This document shows, piece by piece, positions 20,486 to 31,985 of a stretch of DNA of 64,000 nucleotides. The stretch is taken from contig NZ_CP034444.1 of the NCBI RefSeq assembly GCF_003952385.1, forward strand, positions 3,720,001-3,784,000. The letters run 5' to 3'. Under the pieces are notes generated by a model, which was given only the letters and a program-made list of their open reading frames with translations, had not been told where the DNA came from and made no database searches. The position numbers were made by a program, and so were the translations under genes. The stretch's first letter is position 1, and each line of letters starts with the position of its first letter. This stretch comes from Mesorhizobium sp. M1D.F.Ca.ET.043.01.1.1 (GTDB taxonomy: Bacteria > Pseudomonadota > Alphaproteobacteria > Rhizobiales > Rhizobiaceae).

Positions 20486-21047
20486 TCCGGAAAAGTCACA
20501 GGCGGCGCGTTTGCTGCGCCGCGCGACTCTCTGCGGGCTGGTCGCCTCGCTGGCCTTGGTCTCGGCCTGCACGGTGCGGCCACTCTATTCCAGCCAGCCG
20601 CTCACCGTCGGCTCACCGGTCGCCGCCGCCGCCGAGCTGGCATCGATCTCGATCAAGCCGGTCGGCACGCGCTACGGCCAGCAGGTGCGCAACAATCTGA
20701 TCTTCGCTTTCGGACAGGGCTCGGGCGAGCCTGCCTCGCCCGCCTATACGCTCGATCTCGGCGTCACCGAGCTGGTCGAGTCGGCGGCCATCGTTCAGGT
20801 GCAGACCGAAGAGGACGAGCCGACGGCGGGCACCGTGACGCTCACCGCCAATTATGTGCTGCGGGATGCGACCGGCGCGGTGGTCGCGGTCGGCAAGCGC
20901 TCGATCCCGTCGTCCTTCGACCGGCCGCGCCAGGAGTTCGCGGCTTACCGGGCGCAGATCGACGCCGAGAACCGCGCCGCGCGCGAGCTTGCCGATCTGC
21001 TGCGCCTCGCGATTGCTCAGGACCTGGCCAAGCACAAGAAGGCCTGA
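20472..21047 (+). CDS. lptE: LPS assembly lipoprotein LptE
   Basis: Outer-membrane lipoprotein that plugs the LptD barrel for lipopolysaccharide insertion. The 191-residue protein has a lipoprotein signal with lipobox LVSAC (Cys33), then VRPLYSSQP and a small alpha/beta domain ending in a basic tail HKKA. It starts inside the end of leuS, an arrangement I recall in rhizobia, where holA often follows; here a terminator follows instead. Confidence 0.88.
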   Translation: MSLPDPEKSQAARLLRRATLCGLVASLALVSACTVRPLYSSQPLTVGSPVAAAAELASISIKPVGTRYGQQVRNNLIFAFGQGSGEPASPAYTLDLGVTELVESAAIVQVQTEEDEPTAGTVTLTANYVLRDATGAVVAVGKRSIPSSFDRPRQEFAAYRAQIDAENRAARELADLLRLAIAQDLAKHKKA

Positions 21048-21071
21048 CCGGCACTGGCACTGGGTCACAAA

Positions 21072-21100
21072 AGAAAAAGGCCGGTTGCCCGGCCTTTTTC
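21072..21100. terminator. Bidirectional rho-independent terminator
   Basis: The stem GGCCGG-TTGC-CCGGCC is flanked by AAAAA on the left and TTTTTC on the right, between convergent lptE and the transaldolase gene, so it can work on both strands. Confidence 0.9.
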
Positions 21101-21116
21101 TATTCGGCGTACCGCC

Positions 21117-21773
21117 TCAGCCGATCTTCTGGCCGGTCTTGGCCCAGTCGGCGAGGAAGGCCGCGAGGCCCTTGTCGGTCAGCGGATGGCTGACCAGCGC
21201 CCTCAGCGTCGCCGGCGGGGCCGTCACCACGTCGGCGCCGATGAGCGCCGCCTGCTTGACGTGGTTCACGGTGCGCACCGAAGCGGTCAGGATCTCGGTC
21301 TTGAAGTCGTAGTTATCGTAGATGGTGCGGATTTCCGAGATCAGCTCCATGCCGTCCGAGCCGGTATCGTCGATGCGGCCGACGAAGGGCGAGATGAAGG
21401 AGGCGCCGGCCTTGGCGGCAAGCAGGGCCTGGTTGGCCGAGAAGCAGAGCGTCACGTTGACCATGCGGTTCATTTGGGTGCGGATCGTCTTGCAGGCCTT
21501 CAGCCCATCCAGCGTCAGCGGCACCTTGATGCAGACATTCGGCGCGATCTTGGCCAGCACCTCGGCCTCGGCCATCATCTGATTGAACTCGGTTGCCACG
21601 ACCTCGGCCGAGACCGGGCCTTCGACGATGTCGCAGATCTGCTTCGTCACCTCGGAAATCTTGCCGCCCGATTTCAGGATCAGCGAGGGGTTGGTGGTGA
21701 CGCCATCGAGCAGCCCCAGGTCGTTCAGCTCCTTGATCTCCTTGATGTCGGCGGTGTCGACAAAAAACTTCAT
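21117..21773 (-). CDS. tal: Transaldolase, short fructose-6-phosphate aldolase-like type
   Basis: TIM-barrel Schiff-base aldolase of 218 residues in the pentose phosphate pathway. It begins [20 protein letters not shown], with [10 protein letters not shown], the Schiff-base lysine in [15 protein letters not shown], and [20 protein letters not shown] and [12 protein letters not shown]. This length and start are typical of the bacterial type 3B transaldolase/FSA group; which activity dominates cannot be told from sequence. The ATG at 21773 follows AAGGAGACCACC. Confidence 0.92.
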   Translation of the reverse strand: MKFFVDTADIKEIKELNDLGLLDGVTTNPSLILKSGGKISEVTKQICDIVEGPVSAEVVATEFNQMMAEAEVLAKIAPNVCIKVPLTLDGLKACKTIRTQMNRMVNVTLCFSANQALLAAKAGASFISPFVGRIDDTGSDGMELISEIRTIYDNYDFKTEILTASVRTVNHVKQAALIGADVVTAPPATLRALVSHPLTDKGLAAFLADWAKTGQKIG

Positions 21774-21863
21774 GGTGGTCTCCTTGGGAATTCCTGGTGC
21801 CGGTCCGGCACGTTCGAGAGTCACCCTTTGATCTAGAGCAAAGTCGGGGCAAGGTCACGCCTC

Positions 21864-24047
21864 ATGATCGAAGATTCGCCCTTTGTCGCGGCCGCACCGG
21901 TGCTGGTGCCGATGCCGGCCGAACGGCCCTACACCTATGCCGTGCCGCCCGGCATGCGCGTGGTGCCGGGCTCGATCGTGCGCGTGCCGCTCGGACCCAG
22001 GCAGGTCGCAGGCATCGTCTGGGACGGCGTCGTCGAAACGGTCGATCCGAAGAAGCTGCGGCCGATCGAGGAGGTCTTCGACTGCCCGCCGATCGACAGG
22101 GCGATGCGCCGCTTCGTCGACTGGATCGCGCAATACACGCTCTCTGCCCCAGGCATGGTGGCGCGCATGCTGCTCCGCGCCCCCGAAGCCTTCGATCCGG
22201 AGCCTTGGATCGAAGGACTGCAGCGCACGCTTGCCGAGCCCGACCGGTTGACCGACGCGCGGCGCCGCGTGCTCGAAACGGCGGAGGGCGGCCTGGCCTG
22301 GACGCGCTCCGGGCTGGCGCATGCGGCGGGCGTCTCCTCGACCGTCATCGACGGCTTAAGGGCGCAAGGCGTGTTCGAGACGGTGATGATCCCGCCAAGG
22401 CCCGTGGTGGCGGCGCCCGATCCCGGCCATGCCGTGCCGGGACTGATGCCGGACCAGAGGGCGGCGGCCGACAAGCTTCGCGCCGCCGTCGCCGCCGACG
22501 CCTTCAACGTCACCCTGCTCGACGGCGTCACCGGATCCGGCAAGACGGAAGTCTATTTCGAGGCGGTGGCGGCGGCGCTCGACAAGGGCAGGCAGGTGCT
22601 GATCCTGCTGCCGGAAATCGCGCTCACCCATGCCTTCCTCGAACGCTTCCAGGATCGATTCGGCGCCAAGCCGGCGGAATGGCATTCCGACCTGCCGCCA
22701 CGGATGCGCGAACGCGTCTGGCGGCAGGTGGCGGAAGGCGGCGTGCGCGTCGTTGCCGGCGCGCGGTCGGCGTTGTTCCTGCCGTTCAAGGAACTCGGCC
22801 TGATCGTCGTCGACGAAGAGCACGACCCGGCCTACAAGCAGGAAGACCGCGTCTTCTACAACGCCCGCGACATGGCGGTGGTGCGCGGCCATATCGGGAC
22901 CTTCCCGGTGGTGCTCGCCTCGGCGACGCCTTCGGTCGAGAGCCGGGTCAACGCCAGCCAGGGCCGCTACCATCGCGCGGTGCTGTCGTCGCGCTTCGCC
23001 GAGGCGGCGCTGCCCGACCTCAAATCGATCGACATGCGCCGCGCGCCGCCGGCGCGCGGCAGCTTCCTGTCGCCTCTGCTTCTGGAGCAGATGCAGCGTA
23101 CGCTGGAAAGGCAAGAGCAGTCGCTGCTCTTCCTCAACCGGCGCGGCTATGCGCCGCTGACGCTCTGCCGCGTCTGCGGCCATCGCTTCGGCTGCCCGGT
23201 CTGCTCGGCCTGGCTGGTCGAGCACCGCTTTCGCGGCCAGCTCGTCTGCCACCATTGCGGGCACAACGAGCGGCGGCCGGACGCGTGCCCGGAATGTGGC
23301 ACGCTCGATCATCTTGTTGCCTGCGGGCCAGGCGTCGAGCGCATCGCCGAGGAAGTGGTGGGCCATTTTCCCGAGGCGCGCACCATCGTGCTGTCATCCG
23401 ACCTTCTTGGCGGCGTGCGCCGGCTGCGGCTCGAGCTCGAGGCCGTCGCCAATGGCGAGGCCGACATCGTCATCGGCACGCAGCTTGTCGCCAAGGGGCA
23501 CAATTTTCCGGGCATGACCCTGGTCGGCGTGGTCGACGCCGATCTCGGCCTTGCCAATGGCGATCCCCGCGCCGCCGAGCGCACCTTCCAGCTGCTCAGC
23601 CAGGTGACGGGGCGCGCCGGCCGCACCGGCAAGAAAAGCCTCGGCCTCTTACAGACCTACCAGCCCGACCATCCGGTGATGCGGGCGATCGTCTCGGGCG
23701 ATTCGGAAGCCTTCTACGAGCGCGAGATCGCCGAGCGCGAGCGGGCGGCGCTGCCGCCTTTCGGCCGGCTGGCCGGCATCATCGTCAGCGCCGCGACGCG
23801 GGGCGAGGCCGAAGGCCACGCGCGAGGATTGAGACGGGCGGCGCCACAAGCCTCCGATCTCTTCGTGCTCGGCCCGGCGGAGGCGCCGCTGTCGCTGATC
23901 GGCGGCCGCCACCGCTTTCGCCTGCTGGTCCAGGGCGAGCGGCGCGCCGACATGCAGGGCTTCATTCGCGCCATGCTGGCGGATGGGCCGAAGCTGCGCG
24001 GCTCGGTGCGGGTGCAGGTCGACATCGACCCGCAGAGCTTTCTGTGA
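21864..24047 (+). CDS. priA: Primosomal protein N' (PriA helicase)
   Basis: ATP-dependent 3'-5' DNA helicase that reloads replisomes at stalled forks. The 727-residue protein has an N-terminal DNA-binding domain, Walker A GVTGSGKT (about 221), DEEHD (about 316), LASATPSVES, a zinc-binding cysteine cluster (CRVCGHRFGCPVCSAW, CHHCGHNE, CPECG) near 430-480, and helicase motifs IGTQLVAKGHNFPGMTLVG and QVTGRAGRTGK. The start is 90 bp from the divergent transaldolase gene. Confidence 0.96.
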   Translation: MIEDSPFVAAAPVLVPMPAERPYTYAVPPGMRVVPGSIVRVPLGPRQVAGIVWDGVVETVDPKKLRPIEEVFDCPPIDRAMRRFVDWIAQYTLSAPGMVARMLLRAPEAFDPEPWIEGLQRTLAEPDRLTDARRRVLETAEGGLAWTRSGLAHAAGVSSTVIDGLRAQGVFETVMIPPRPVVAAPDPGHAVPGLMPDQRAAADKLRAAVAADAFNVTLLDGVTGSGKTEVYFEAVAAALDKGRQVLILLPEIALTHAFLERFQDRFGAKPAEWHSDLPPRMRERVWRQVAEGGVRVVAGARSALFLPFKELGLIVVDEEHDPAYKQEDRVFYNARDMAVVRGHIGTFPVVLASATPSVESRVNASQGRYHRAVLSSRFAEAALPDLKSIDMRRAPPARGSFLSPLLLEQMQRTLERQEQSLLFLNRRGYAPLTLCRVCGHRFGCPVCSAWLVEHRFRGQLVCHHCGHNERRPDACPECGTLDHLVACGPGVERIAEEVVGHFPEARTIVLSSDLLGGVRRLRLELEAVANGEADIVIGTQLVAKGHNFPGMTLVGVVDADLGLANGDPRAAERTFQLLSQVTGRAGRTGKKSLGLLQTYQPDHPVMRAIVSGDSEAFYEREIAERERAALPPFGRLAGIIVSAATRGEAEGHARGLRRAAPQASDLFVLGPAEAPLSLIGGRHRFRLLVQGERRADMQGFIRAMLADGPKLRGSVRVQVDIDPQSFL

Positions 24048-24081
24048 GAGACATCTTGCAGTCCTGCTGGAGCACTCCGTT

Positions 24082-24777
24082 ATGAAAACCCTTGGCCTCA
24101 TCGGCGGCATGAGCTGGGAATCGACCGCGATCTATTATCGCCTGCTCAACGAGATCGTGCGCGAGCGTCTCGGCGGGCTGCATTCGGCGAAGCTCTTGCT
24201 GTGGTCGTTCGATTTCGCCGAGATCGCCGAACGCCAGCACGCGGGCGATTGGGAAGGCGCCGGCGCCCTTCTCGTCGAGGCGGCGCTCGGGCTGGAAGCG
24301 GGCGGCGCGCAAGGCCTGGTGATCTGCACCAACACCATGCACAAGCTTGCCGATAATGTGGCGGCGGCGGTGTCGATCCCGCTCATCCACATTGCCGATG
24401 CCACGGCGCGCGCTGTCGTCCATGCCGGCGTGAAGCGCCCGGCGTTGCTCGCGACGCGCTTCACCATGGAGCAGGATTTCTACAAGGGGCGGCTCGCTGA
24501 CAAATATGACTTGCGGCCGGTGGTGCCGAATCAGGCAGGCCGCGACCTGGTGCACAGGGTGATCTACGACGAGCTCTGCCAGGGCATCGTCAAGGAGGAC
24601 TCGAAGGCCGCCTATATCGCCGAGGTCGGCCGCCTGCGGCGCGACGAAAAGATCGACGGCCTCATCATGGGCTGCACAGAGATCACCATGCTGATCGGCC
24701 AGGGCGACTTCGACATCCCGGTGTTCGACACTACGCGCATCCATGCCGAGGCCGCGATCGATTTCGCGCTCTCCTGA
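24082..24777 (+). CDS. Aspartate/glutamate racemase family protein
   Basis: A 231-residue cofactor-independent racemase with the two expected catalytic cysteines, in LVICTNTMHK (about residue 83) and LIMGCTEITML (about 193). The N-terminus MKTLGLIGGMSWESTAIYYR is typical of the YgeA-like aspartate racemase group. The start at 24082 lies 35 bp after priA, so the two may be co-transcribed. The amino acid racemised is not certain. Confidence 0.88.
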   Translation: MKTLGLIGGMSWESTAIYYRLLNEIVRERLGGLHSAKLLLWSFDFAEIAERQHAGDWEGAGALLVEAALGLEAGGAQGLVICTNTMHKLADNVAAAVSIPLIHIADATARAVVHAGVKRPALLATRFTMEQDFYKGRLADKYDLRPVVPNQAGRDLVHRVIYDELCQGIVKEDSKAAYIAEVGRLRRDEKIDGLIMGCTEITMLIGQGDFDIPVFDTTRIHAEAAIDFALS

Positions 24778-24918
24778 CCGGATACCCTCCTGATCGGGCG
24801 CTCGCCTGATTCGGGGGTTCTTGATGCGCCTTCTCTAATGTGCCGGCCGCCATCTGGCGCGCGGCTTTTCCTCAGCTAGAATGCCGGCAATTTCAAACAA
24901 GAATCTACAGGGGGAAGG

Positions 24919-25314
24919 ATGGAATTCGCGTTTCCGTGGCCCGCGAGCCAGGGCGAGTGGCTGGCATGGTCGAGCGCTGTCGTCACCCTGCTCATCGGCC
25001 TCGTCCTGTTCCTGGCGCCGAACCTTGCATTCCGAATCCTGCGTCTGCAGGCAAAGCCGGAGAAGGCGGCGGCGATCGCCGAGGGGCGCGGCCGCATGTC
25101 GGGCTTCTATCTCGGTGTCAGCCTGTGCTGCATTCTTTTGGCGCAGCCGCTGCTCTATATGGCGCTCGGCTTCTCCTGGCTGTTCACCGCTTTCGGTCGG
25201 CTTCTGTCGATGATGTCGGACGGCGCCAACACCCCTTTCAACTGGGCCTCCATCGTGGTTGAATTGGTGCTGGCGGCGCTGCCGCTGGCCTTTGCCTTCG
25301 GCTTCGTGCCGTGA
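24919..25314 (+). CDS. Small four-helix membrane protein (DUF4345-like)
   Basis: A 131-residue protein with four hydrophobic segments (about 17-36, 59-77, 80-95 and 108-129) and short charged loops. It looks like the DUF4345-type membrane family, though that assignment is from general pattern only. AGGGGGAAGG directly precedes the ATG. No function can be proposed. Confidence 0.65.
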   Translation: MEFAFPWPASQGEWLAWSSAVVTLLIGLVLFLAPNLAFRILRLQAKPEKAAAIAEGRGRMSGFYLGVSLCCILLAQPLLYMALGFSWLFTAFGRLLSMMSDGANTPFNWASIVVELVLAALPLAFAFGFVP

Positions 25315-25324
25315 ATTCATGACC

Positions 25325-25430
25325 AAGCGCGTCGCGCTGAAACGGATTCAAGCGACGCGCTTCAGGTTCTTGTTTCGATGCATGTCGTTCCCCAAAAACC
25401 GCCGCACACTTTTGGGCGACATGCATTAAT
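25325..25430. repeat. Intergenic palindromic repeat, family B copy 1
   Basis: Two nested hairpins: AAGCGCGTCGC / GCGACGCGCTT (25325-25362) and a second with GCATGTCG...CGACATGC around CCCAAAA...TTTTGGG (about 25378-25427). The same bipartite element, with diverged sequence, occurs at 37804-37908. It sits between the membrane protein gene and the atp operon. Confidence 0.8.
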
Positions 25431-25663
25431 CCGGCGCTTGGAGTTGGCCTTCGCCGGCTGATGCGACAAAAGTGCCTGAAAACCATGCCGGGCGACGCAT
25501 TGCGGTCTTAAAAGGCCTGTGCTAGACGGCAATCGACTTTCGGCCGGGGATAGCGGAAGCCGCGCCTCCGTGCTTGGAAAAATGCAGTAAGGTCAAAGAT
25601 TTAGCCAGAGTTTTCGCTCGCGCCAACAATCTGCGGCCTGTCAGACAAGAGAAAAGACGGTCC

Positions 25664-26224
25664 GTGGCTCAATCGTCATCGCCAATCTCAGCTGTCGCAG
25701 AACGCTATGCGGGTTCGCTGTTCGAACTCGCGCTGCAGGCAAATTCGGTCGCCAAGGTCGAGGCCGACCTCACCAGTTTCGAGGCGCTGCTTGAAGGCAG
25801 CGCCGATCTTGCCCGGCTGATCAACAGCCCGGTGTTCTCCAGCGAGGATCAGGCCAAGGCGATCGCTGCGATCGTCGACAAGGCAAAGCTCGGCGGGCTT
25901 GCCGGCAATTTCCTGCGCGTCGTCGCCAAGAACCGCCGCCTGTTCGCAGTGCCCGGCATGATCAAGGCTTTCCGCCGGATCGCCGCCGACCATCGCGGCG
26001 AGGCGTCCGCCGAGGTCACCTCGGCGCACGCGCTGACCGATGCGCAGCAGGCCGAGCTCAAGGCGACGCTGAAGAGCATCGCCGGCAAGGACGTGGCCAT
26101 CGCCATGACCGTCGACCCGTCGCTGCTCGGCGGCATGATCGTCAAGATGGGCTCGCGCCAGATCGATACGTCGCTCAAAACCAAACTCAATTCGCTCAAG
26201 CTTGCACTGAAAGAGGTCGGCTGA
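25664..26224 (+). CDS. atpH: F1Fo ATP synthase subunit delta
   Basis: The 186-residue stator subunit that ties F1 to the b subunits. It starts at GTG 25664 ([20 protein letters not shown]), the conserved rhizobial N-terminus; an upstream start at 25574 would add 30 unrelated residues. The C-terminal signature is [20 protein letters not shown]. First gene of atpHAGDC, with atpA overlapping by one base (TGATG). The Fo genes are not present, as expected for alphaproteobacteria. Confidence 0.93.
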   Translation: MAQSSSPISAVAERYAGSLFELALQANSVAKVEADLTSFEALLEGSADLARLINSPVFSSEDQAKAIAAIVDKAKLGGLAGNFLRVVAKNRRLFAVPGMIKAFRRIAADHRGEASAEVTSAHALTDAQQAELKATLKSIAGKDVAIAMTVDPSLLGGMIVKMGSRQIDTSLKTKLNSLKLALKEVG

Positions 26225-27753
26225 TGGACATCCGCGCCGCGGAAATTTCCGCAATTCTGAAAGACCAGATCAAGAATTTCGGCAAGGAGGCCGAGGTCTC
26301 CGAAGTCGGCCAGGTTCTGTCCGTCGGTGACGGCATCGCCCGCGTCTACGGCCTCGACAACGTCCAGGCCGGCGAGATGGTCGAATTCCCGGGCGGCATC
26401 CGCGGCATGGCGCTGAACCTCGAAGCCGACAATGTCGGCGTCGTCATCTTCGGCAACGACCGCGACATCAAGGAAGGCGACACCGTCAAGCGCACCGGCG
26501 CCATCGTCGACGTTCCGGTCGGCCCCGGCCTGCTCGGCCGCGTGGTCGACGCGCTCGGCAATCCGATCGACGGCAAGGGCCCGATCAAGGCCACCGAGCG
26601 TCGCCGCGTCGACGTCAAGGCACCCGGCATCATTCCGCGCAAGTCGGTGCATGAGCCGATGTCGACCGGCCTCAAGGCCATCGACGCGCTGATCCCGGTC
26701 GGCCGCGGCCAGCGCGAGCTGGTCATCGGCGACCGCCAGACCGGCAAGACCGCCATCATCCTCGACACGATGCTGAACCAGAAGTCGGTGCACGACAACG
26801 GCCCCGAGAAGGAGAAGCTCTACTGCGTCTACGTCGCCGTCGGCCAGAAGCGCTCGACCGTCGCGCAGTTCGTCAAGGTGCTGGAGGAGCGCGGCGCGCT
26901 CGACTACTCCATCATCATCGCCGCCACCGCGTCCGACCCGGCGCCGATGCAGTTCCTGGCGCCGTTTGCCGGTTGCACGATGGGCGAATATTTCCGCGAC
27001 AACGGCATGCATGCGCTGATCAGCTATGACGACCTGTCGAAGCAGGCCGTCGCCTACCGCCAGATGTCGCTCTTGCTGCGCCGCCCGCCGGGCCGCGAAG
27101 CCTATCCGGGCGACGTCTTCTACCTGCACTCGCGCCTGCTCGAGCGCGCCGCCAAGCTCAACGACGACAACGGCAACGGCTCGCTGACCGCCCTGCCGAT
27201 CATCGAGACGCAGGCCAACGACGTGTCGGCCTACATTCCGACCAACGTGATCTCGATCACCGACGGCCAGATCTTCCTCGAAACCAACCTGTTCTTCCAG
27301 GGCATCCGCCCGGCGGTGAATGTTGGTCTGTCGGTGTCGCGCGTCGGTTCCTCGGCGCAGATCAAGGCGATGAAGCAGGTCGCCGGCTCGATCAAGGGCG
27401 AGCTCGCGCAGTACCGCGAGATGGCGGCCTTCGCGCAGTTCGGTTCCGACCTCGACGCCGCCACGCAGCGCCTGCTCAACCGCGGTTCGCGCCTGACGGA
27501 GTTGCTCAAGCAGCCGCAGTTCTCGCCGCTCAAGGTCGAGGAGCAAGTCGCGGTGATCTTTGCCGGCGTCAACGGCTATCTCGACAAGCTGGCGCTCAAC
27601 CAGGTCGGCAAGTTCGAGCATGGCCTGCTCAGCCACATGCGCTCGGCCGGCAAGGACGTGCTCGATGGCATCCGCAACGAGAAGGCGCTGTCGGACGATC
27701 TGCGCGCTAAGCTGAAGGCGGAAATCGACGCCTTCGCCAAGACCTTTGCTTGA
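26224..27753 (+). CDS. atpA: F1Fo ATP synthase subunit alpha
   Basis: The 509-residue regulatory nucleotide-binding subunit of the F1 hexamer. It starts [20 protein letters not shown], has Walker A GDRQTGKT (about 169-176), the beta-barrel at the N-terminus, and the alpha-specific [20 protein letters not shown]. Coupled to atpH through a TGATG overlap. Length and motifs are standard. Confidence 0.98.
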   Translation: MDIRAAEISAILKDQIKNFGKEAEVSEVGQVLSVGDGIARVYGLDNVQAGEMVEFPGGIRGMALNLEADNVGVVIFGNDRDIKEGDTVKRTGAIVDVPVGPGLLGRVVDALGNPIDGKGPIKATERRRVDVKAPGIIPRKSVHEPMSTGLKAIDALIPVGRGQRELVIGDRQTGKTAIILDTMLNQKSVHDNGPEKEKLYCVYVAVGQKRSTVAQFVKVLEERGALDYSIIIAATASDPAPMQFLAPFAGCTMGEYFRDNGMHALISYDDLSKQAVAYRQMSLLLRRPPGREAYPGDVFYLHSRLLERAAKLNDDNGNGSLTALPIIETQANDVSAYIPTNVISITDGQIFLETNLFFQGIRPAVNVGLSVSRVGSSAQIKAMKQVAGSIKGELAQYREMAAFAQFGSDLDAATQRLLNRGSRLTELLKQPQFSPLKVEEQVAVIFAGVNGYLDKLALNQVGKFEHGLLSHMRSAGKDVLDGIRNEKALSDDLRAKLKAEIDAFAKTFA

Positions 27754-27782
27754 ACGAAGCCGGACGGGATCGGGTTTGAAGC

Positions 27783-30324
<2,542 letters not shown>

Positions 30325-30420
30325 CGAAGCGAATAGCGAATAGGGAGTAGCGAATAGGGATCAGTGGGCCAGCCGAGTTACTTCACTACTCGCTACTCGC
30401 TATTCCCTACTCGCTAGACA
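30325..30420. repeat. Hairpin built from GCGAATAG-like octamers between atpD and atpC
   Basis: The left arm is a run of (A)GCGAATAG/GGGAGTAGCGAATAG units and the right arm contains the complementary ACTCGCTACTCGCTATTCCC units, separated by about 40 nt. The fold would fill almost the entire 99-bp gap and ends four bases before the atpC start, leaving no strong Shine-Dalgarno sequence. Confidence 0.8.
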
Positions 30421-30423
30421 GGC

Positions 30424-30831
30424 ATGGCTGAAGCTTTCAAGTTCGAACTGGTCTCGCCGGAGCGGCTGCTCGTTTCCGAGCAGGTCGAGTTCGTCGTCAT
30501 CCCGGGTGCCGAAGGCGAGATGACCGTGCTGGCGCAGCACGCTCCCGTAATGACCATGATTAAGCCCGGCGTCGTCACGGTGAAGACCGCGGCAGGCAAG
30601 GAAGAGCGCTATGTCGTGTTCGGCGGCTTCGCCGACATCCTGCCTTCCGGCTGCACGCTGCTCGCCGAGTCGGCGACGCATGTGAACGACATCGACCGCG
30701 CCGATATCGCCCGCCGCATCCAGGAGGCCAGGGAAGACGCCGCCGACGCCAAGGACGACGAGAGCCGCGCCAAGGCCGAGCAGTTCCTCAGCCAGCTCAC
30801 CACGCTGGAAGGCGCGCTGCTGCCGGCCTGA
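30424..30831 (+). CDS. atpC: F1Fo ATP synthase subunit epsilon
   Basis: The 135-residue epsilon subunit of the F1 stalk, with the N-terminal beta-sandwich (FKFELVSPERLLVSEQVEFV, IPGAEGEMTVLAQHAPVMTM, FGGFADILPSGCTLLAE) and two C-terminal helices that can inhibit hydrolysis. It follows the hairpin repeat rather than a normal short spacer, and its ribosome binding site is weak (ACAGGC), so its level relative to beta may be set by that structure. Confidence 0.95.
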   Translation: MAEAFKFELVSPERLLVSEQVEFVVIPGAEGEMTVLAQHAPVMTMIKPGVVTVKTAAGKEERYVVFGGFADILPSGCTLLAESATHVNDIDRADIARRIQEAREDAADAKDDESRAKAEQFLSQLTTLEGALLPA

Positions 30832-30854
30832 AATCGGCTTCAGACAATAGATGG

Positions 30855-30886
30855 AAAAAGGCGGGGCTTGCCCCGCTTTTTTGTTT
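30855..30886 (+). terminator. Terminator of the atp operon
   Basis: GGCGGGGC-TTG-CCCCGC is followed by TTTTTTGTTTG, 24 bp after the atpC stop. A classic intrinsic terminator. Confidence 0.92.
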
Positions 30887-30939
30887 GCCCGGTTTTCTCC
30901 TTTGATGGACAGTCCGCCCTGCTTGTCGGAGCGTCTTGT

Positions 30940-31018
30940 CTTGACGCAATCCCTGACGGAAAGTTACGGCGAAGGCGCCGAACTCAATCGCTTCGCACTT
31001 TTCCTGGAATTGCTCTGG
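30940..31018. repeat. Degenerate family A repeat, copy 3, in the lepB leader
   Basis: Tail elements TTGACGCAATCCCTGACGGA and GCACTTTTCCTGGAATTGCT match copies at 5583-5645 and 11731-11797, but the leading hairpin has been lost and the middle has diverged. It ends ten bases before lepB, whose G-rich ribosome binding site adjoins it. Confidence 0.7.
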
Positions 31019-31027
31019 GGGGGCCGG

Positions 31028-31978
31028 ATGTCCAGCGAATCAGGCTCACGATCCAGATGGTCGACGGCGCTCGTATCGGTGTTCGGCGGCTTCCTGTGGA
31101 TCGGCGCCGGCTGGTTGGCTGTCGCCTGGCTTGTCGGCGTGGGTCTGGCTGAGTTGGCTGTCTGCCATGTCGGCTTTCCGGTCTTTCCGGGCGTCAAGCT
31201 TGCCTGGGCCGTCAACCTTATGCGGCTCGGTCTGGCGGTTCTGTCGGTCGTGATCGTCGTTCCCTTCGCGTCGCGTTTCAGGCCCGACAAATGGTACGCG
31301 CGCGGGCTCTGGGTCCTGATCCTTGTTCTTCTCGTCTCCTATGGCGCCGCGCTGGCGGTCCGCACATTCCTGGTCCAGCCATTCTCGATGCGGTCCGGCA
31401 GCATGGAGCCGACACTTGAGGCCGGCGACTATCTGTTCGCCTCCAAATCCGCTTATGGCTATGGCCGCTACAGCTTTCCCTTCGGGCTGATCCCGATCCA
31501 GGAGCGGGTTCTCGGCGGCCTGCCGAAGCGAGGAGACGTGGTGGTGTTCCGGCCGCGCAGCGATCCGGACACGGACTATATCAAGCGCATCGTCGGCCTG
31601 CCGGGGGACCGGATCCAGATGGTCGACGGCCGGCTCTACATCAACCGCGTCGCCGTCAAGCTCGAGGATCTCGGCGACTATTCCACCGCGGACATCTCCT
31701 CGGCCAGGCTGCAGCGCGAGACGCTGCCGGAAGGCGTCTCCTATCTGGCGATCGACTATGATGTGAGCTCGGTCGGCGATGACACGCCGGAAATCACGGT
31801 GCCGGCGGGAGAGTATTTCATGCTCGGCGACAACCGCGACAACTCCGCCGACAGCCGCTTCACCATCGGCACGGTGCCTTACGCAAATCTGGTCGGCAAG
31901 GCCGTGCGCCTGTTCTGGAATTCGAACGGGATCGACTATGCCGCGTGGCAGGTCGTGAACGGTTCGGCGGGCGATTAG
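31028..31978 (+). CDS. lepB: Signal peptidase I (S26 family) with extra N-terminal membrane segments
   Basis: Membrane-bound Ser/Lys protease that removes signal peptides. From ATG 31028 it is 316 residues with about three or four N-terminal hydrophobic segments (residues 15-110). The catalytic domain follows: the Ser in MRSGSMEPTLEAGDYLFASK, the Lys in DTDYIKRIVGLPGDRIQM and the family box FMLGDNRDNSADSR. The extra membrane segments and isolated position suggest an accessory signal peptidase rather than the housekeeping copy. The family A repeat remnant ends just upstream. Confidence 0.88.
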   Translation: MSSESGSRSRWSTALVSVFGGFLWIGAGWLAVAWLVGVGLAELAVCHVGFPVFPGVKLAWAVNLMRLGLAVLSVVIVVPFASRFRPDKWYARGLWVLILVLLVSYGAALAVRTFLVQPFSMRSGSMEPTLEAGDYLFASKSAYGYGRYSFPFGLIPIQERVLGGLPKRGDVVVFRPRSDPDTDYIKRIVGLPGDRIQMVDGRLYINRVAVKLEDLGDYSTADISSARLQRETLPEGVSYLAIDYDVSSVGDDTPEITVPAGEYFMLGDNRDNSADSRFTIGTVPYANLVGKAVRLFWNSNGIDYAAWQVVNGSAGD

Positions 31979-31985
31979 GCGAGCG

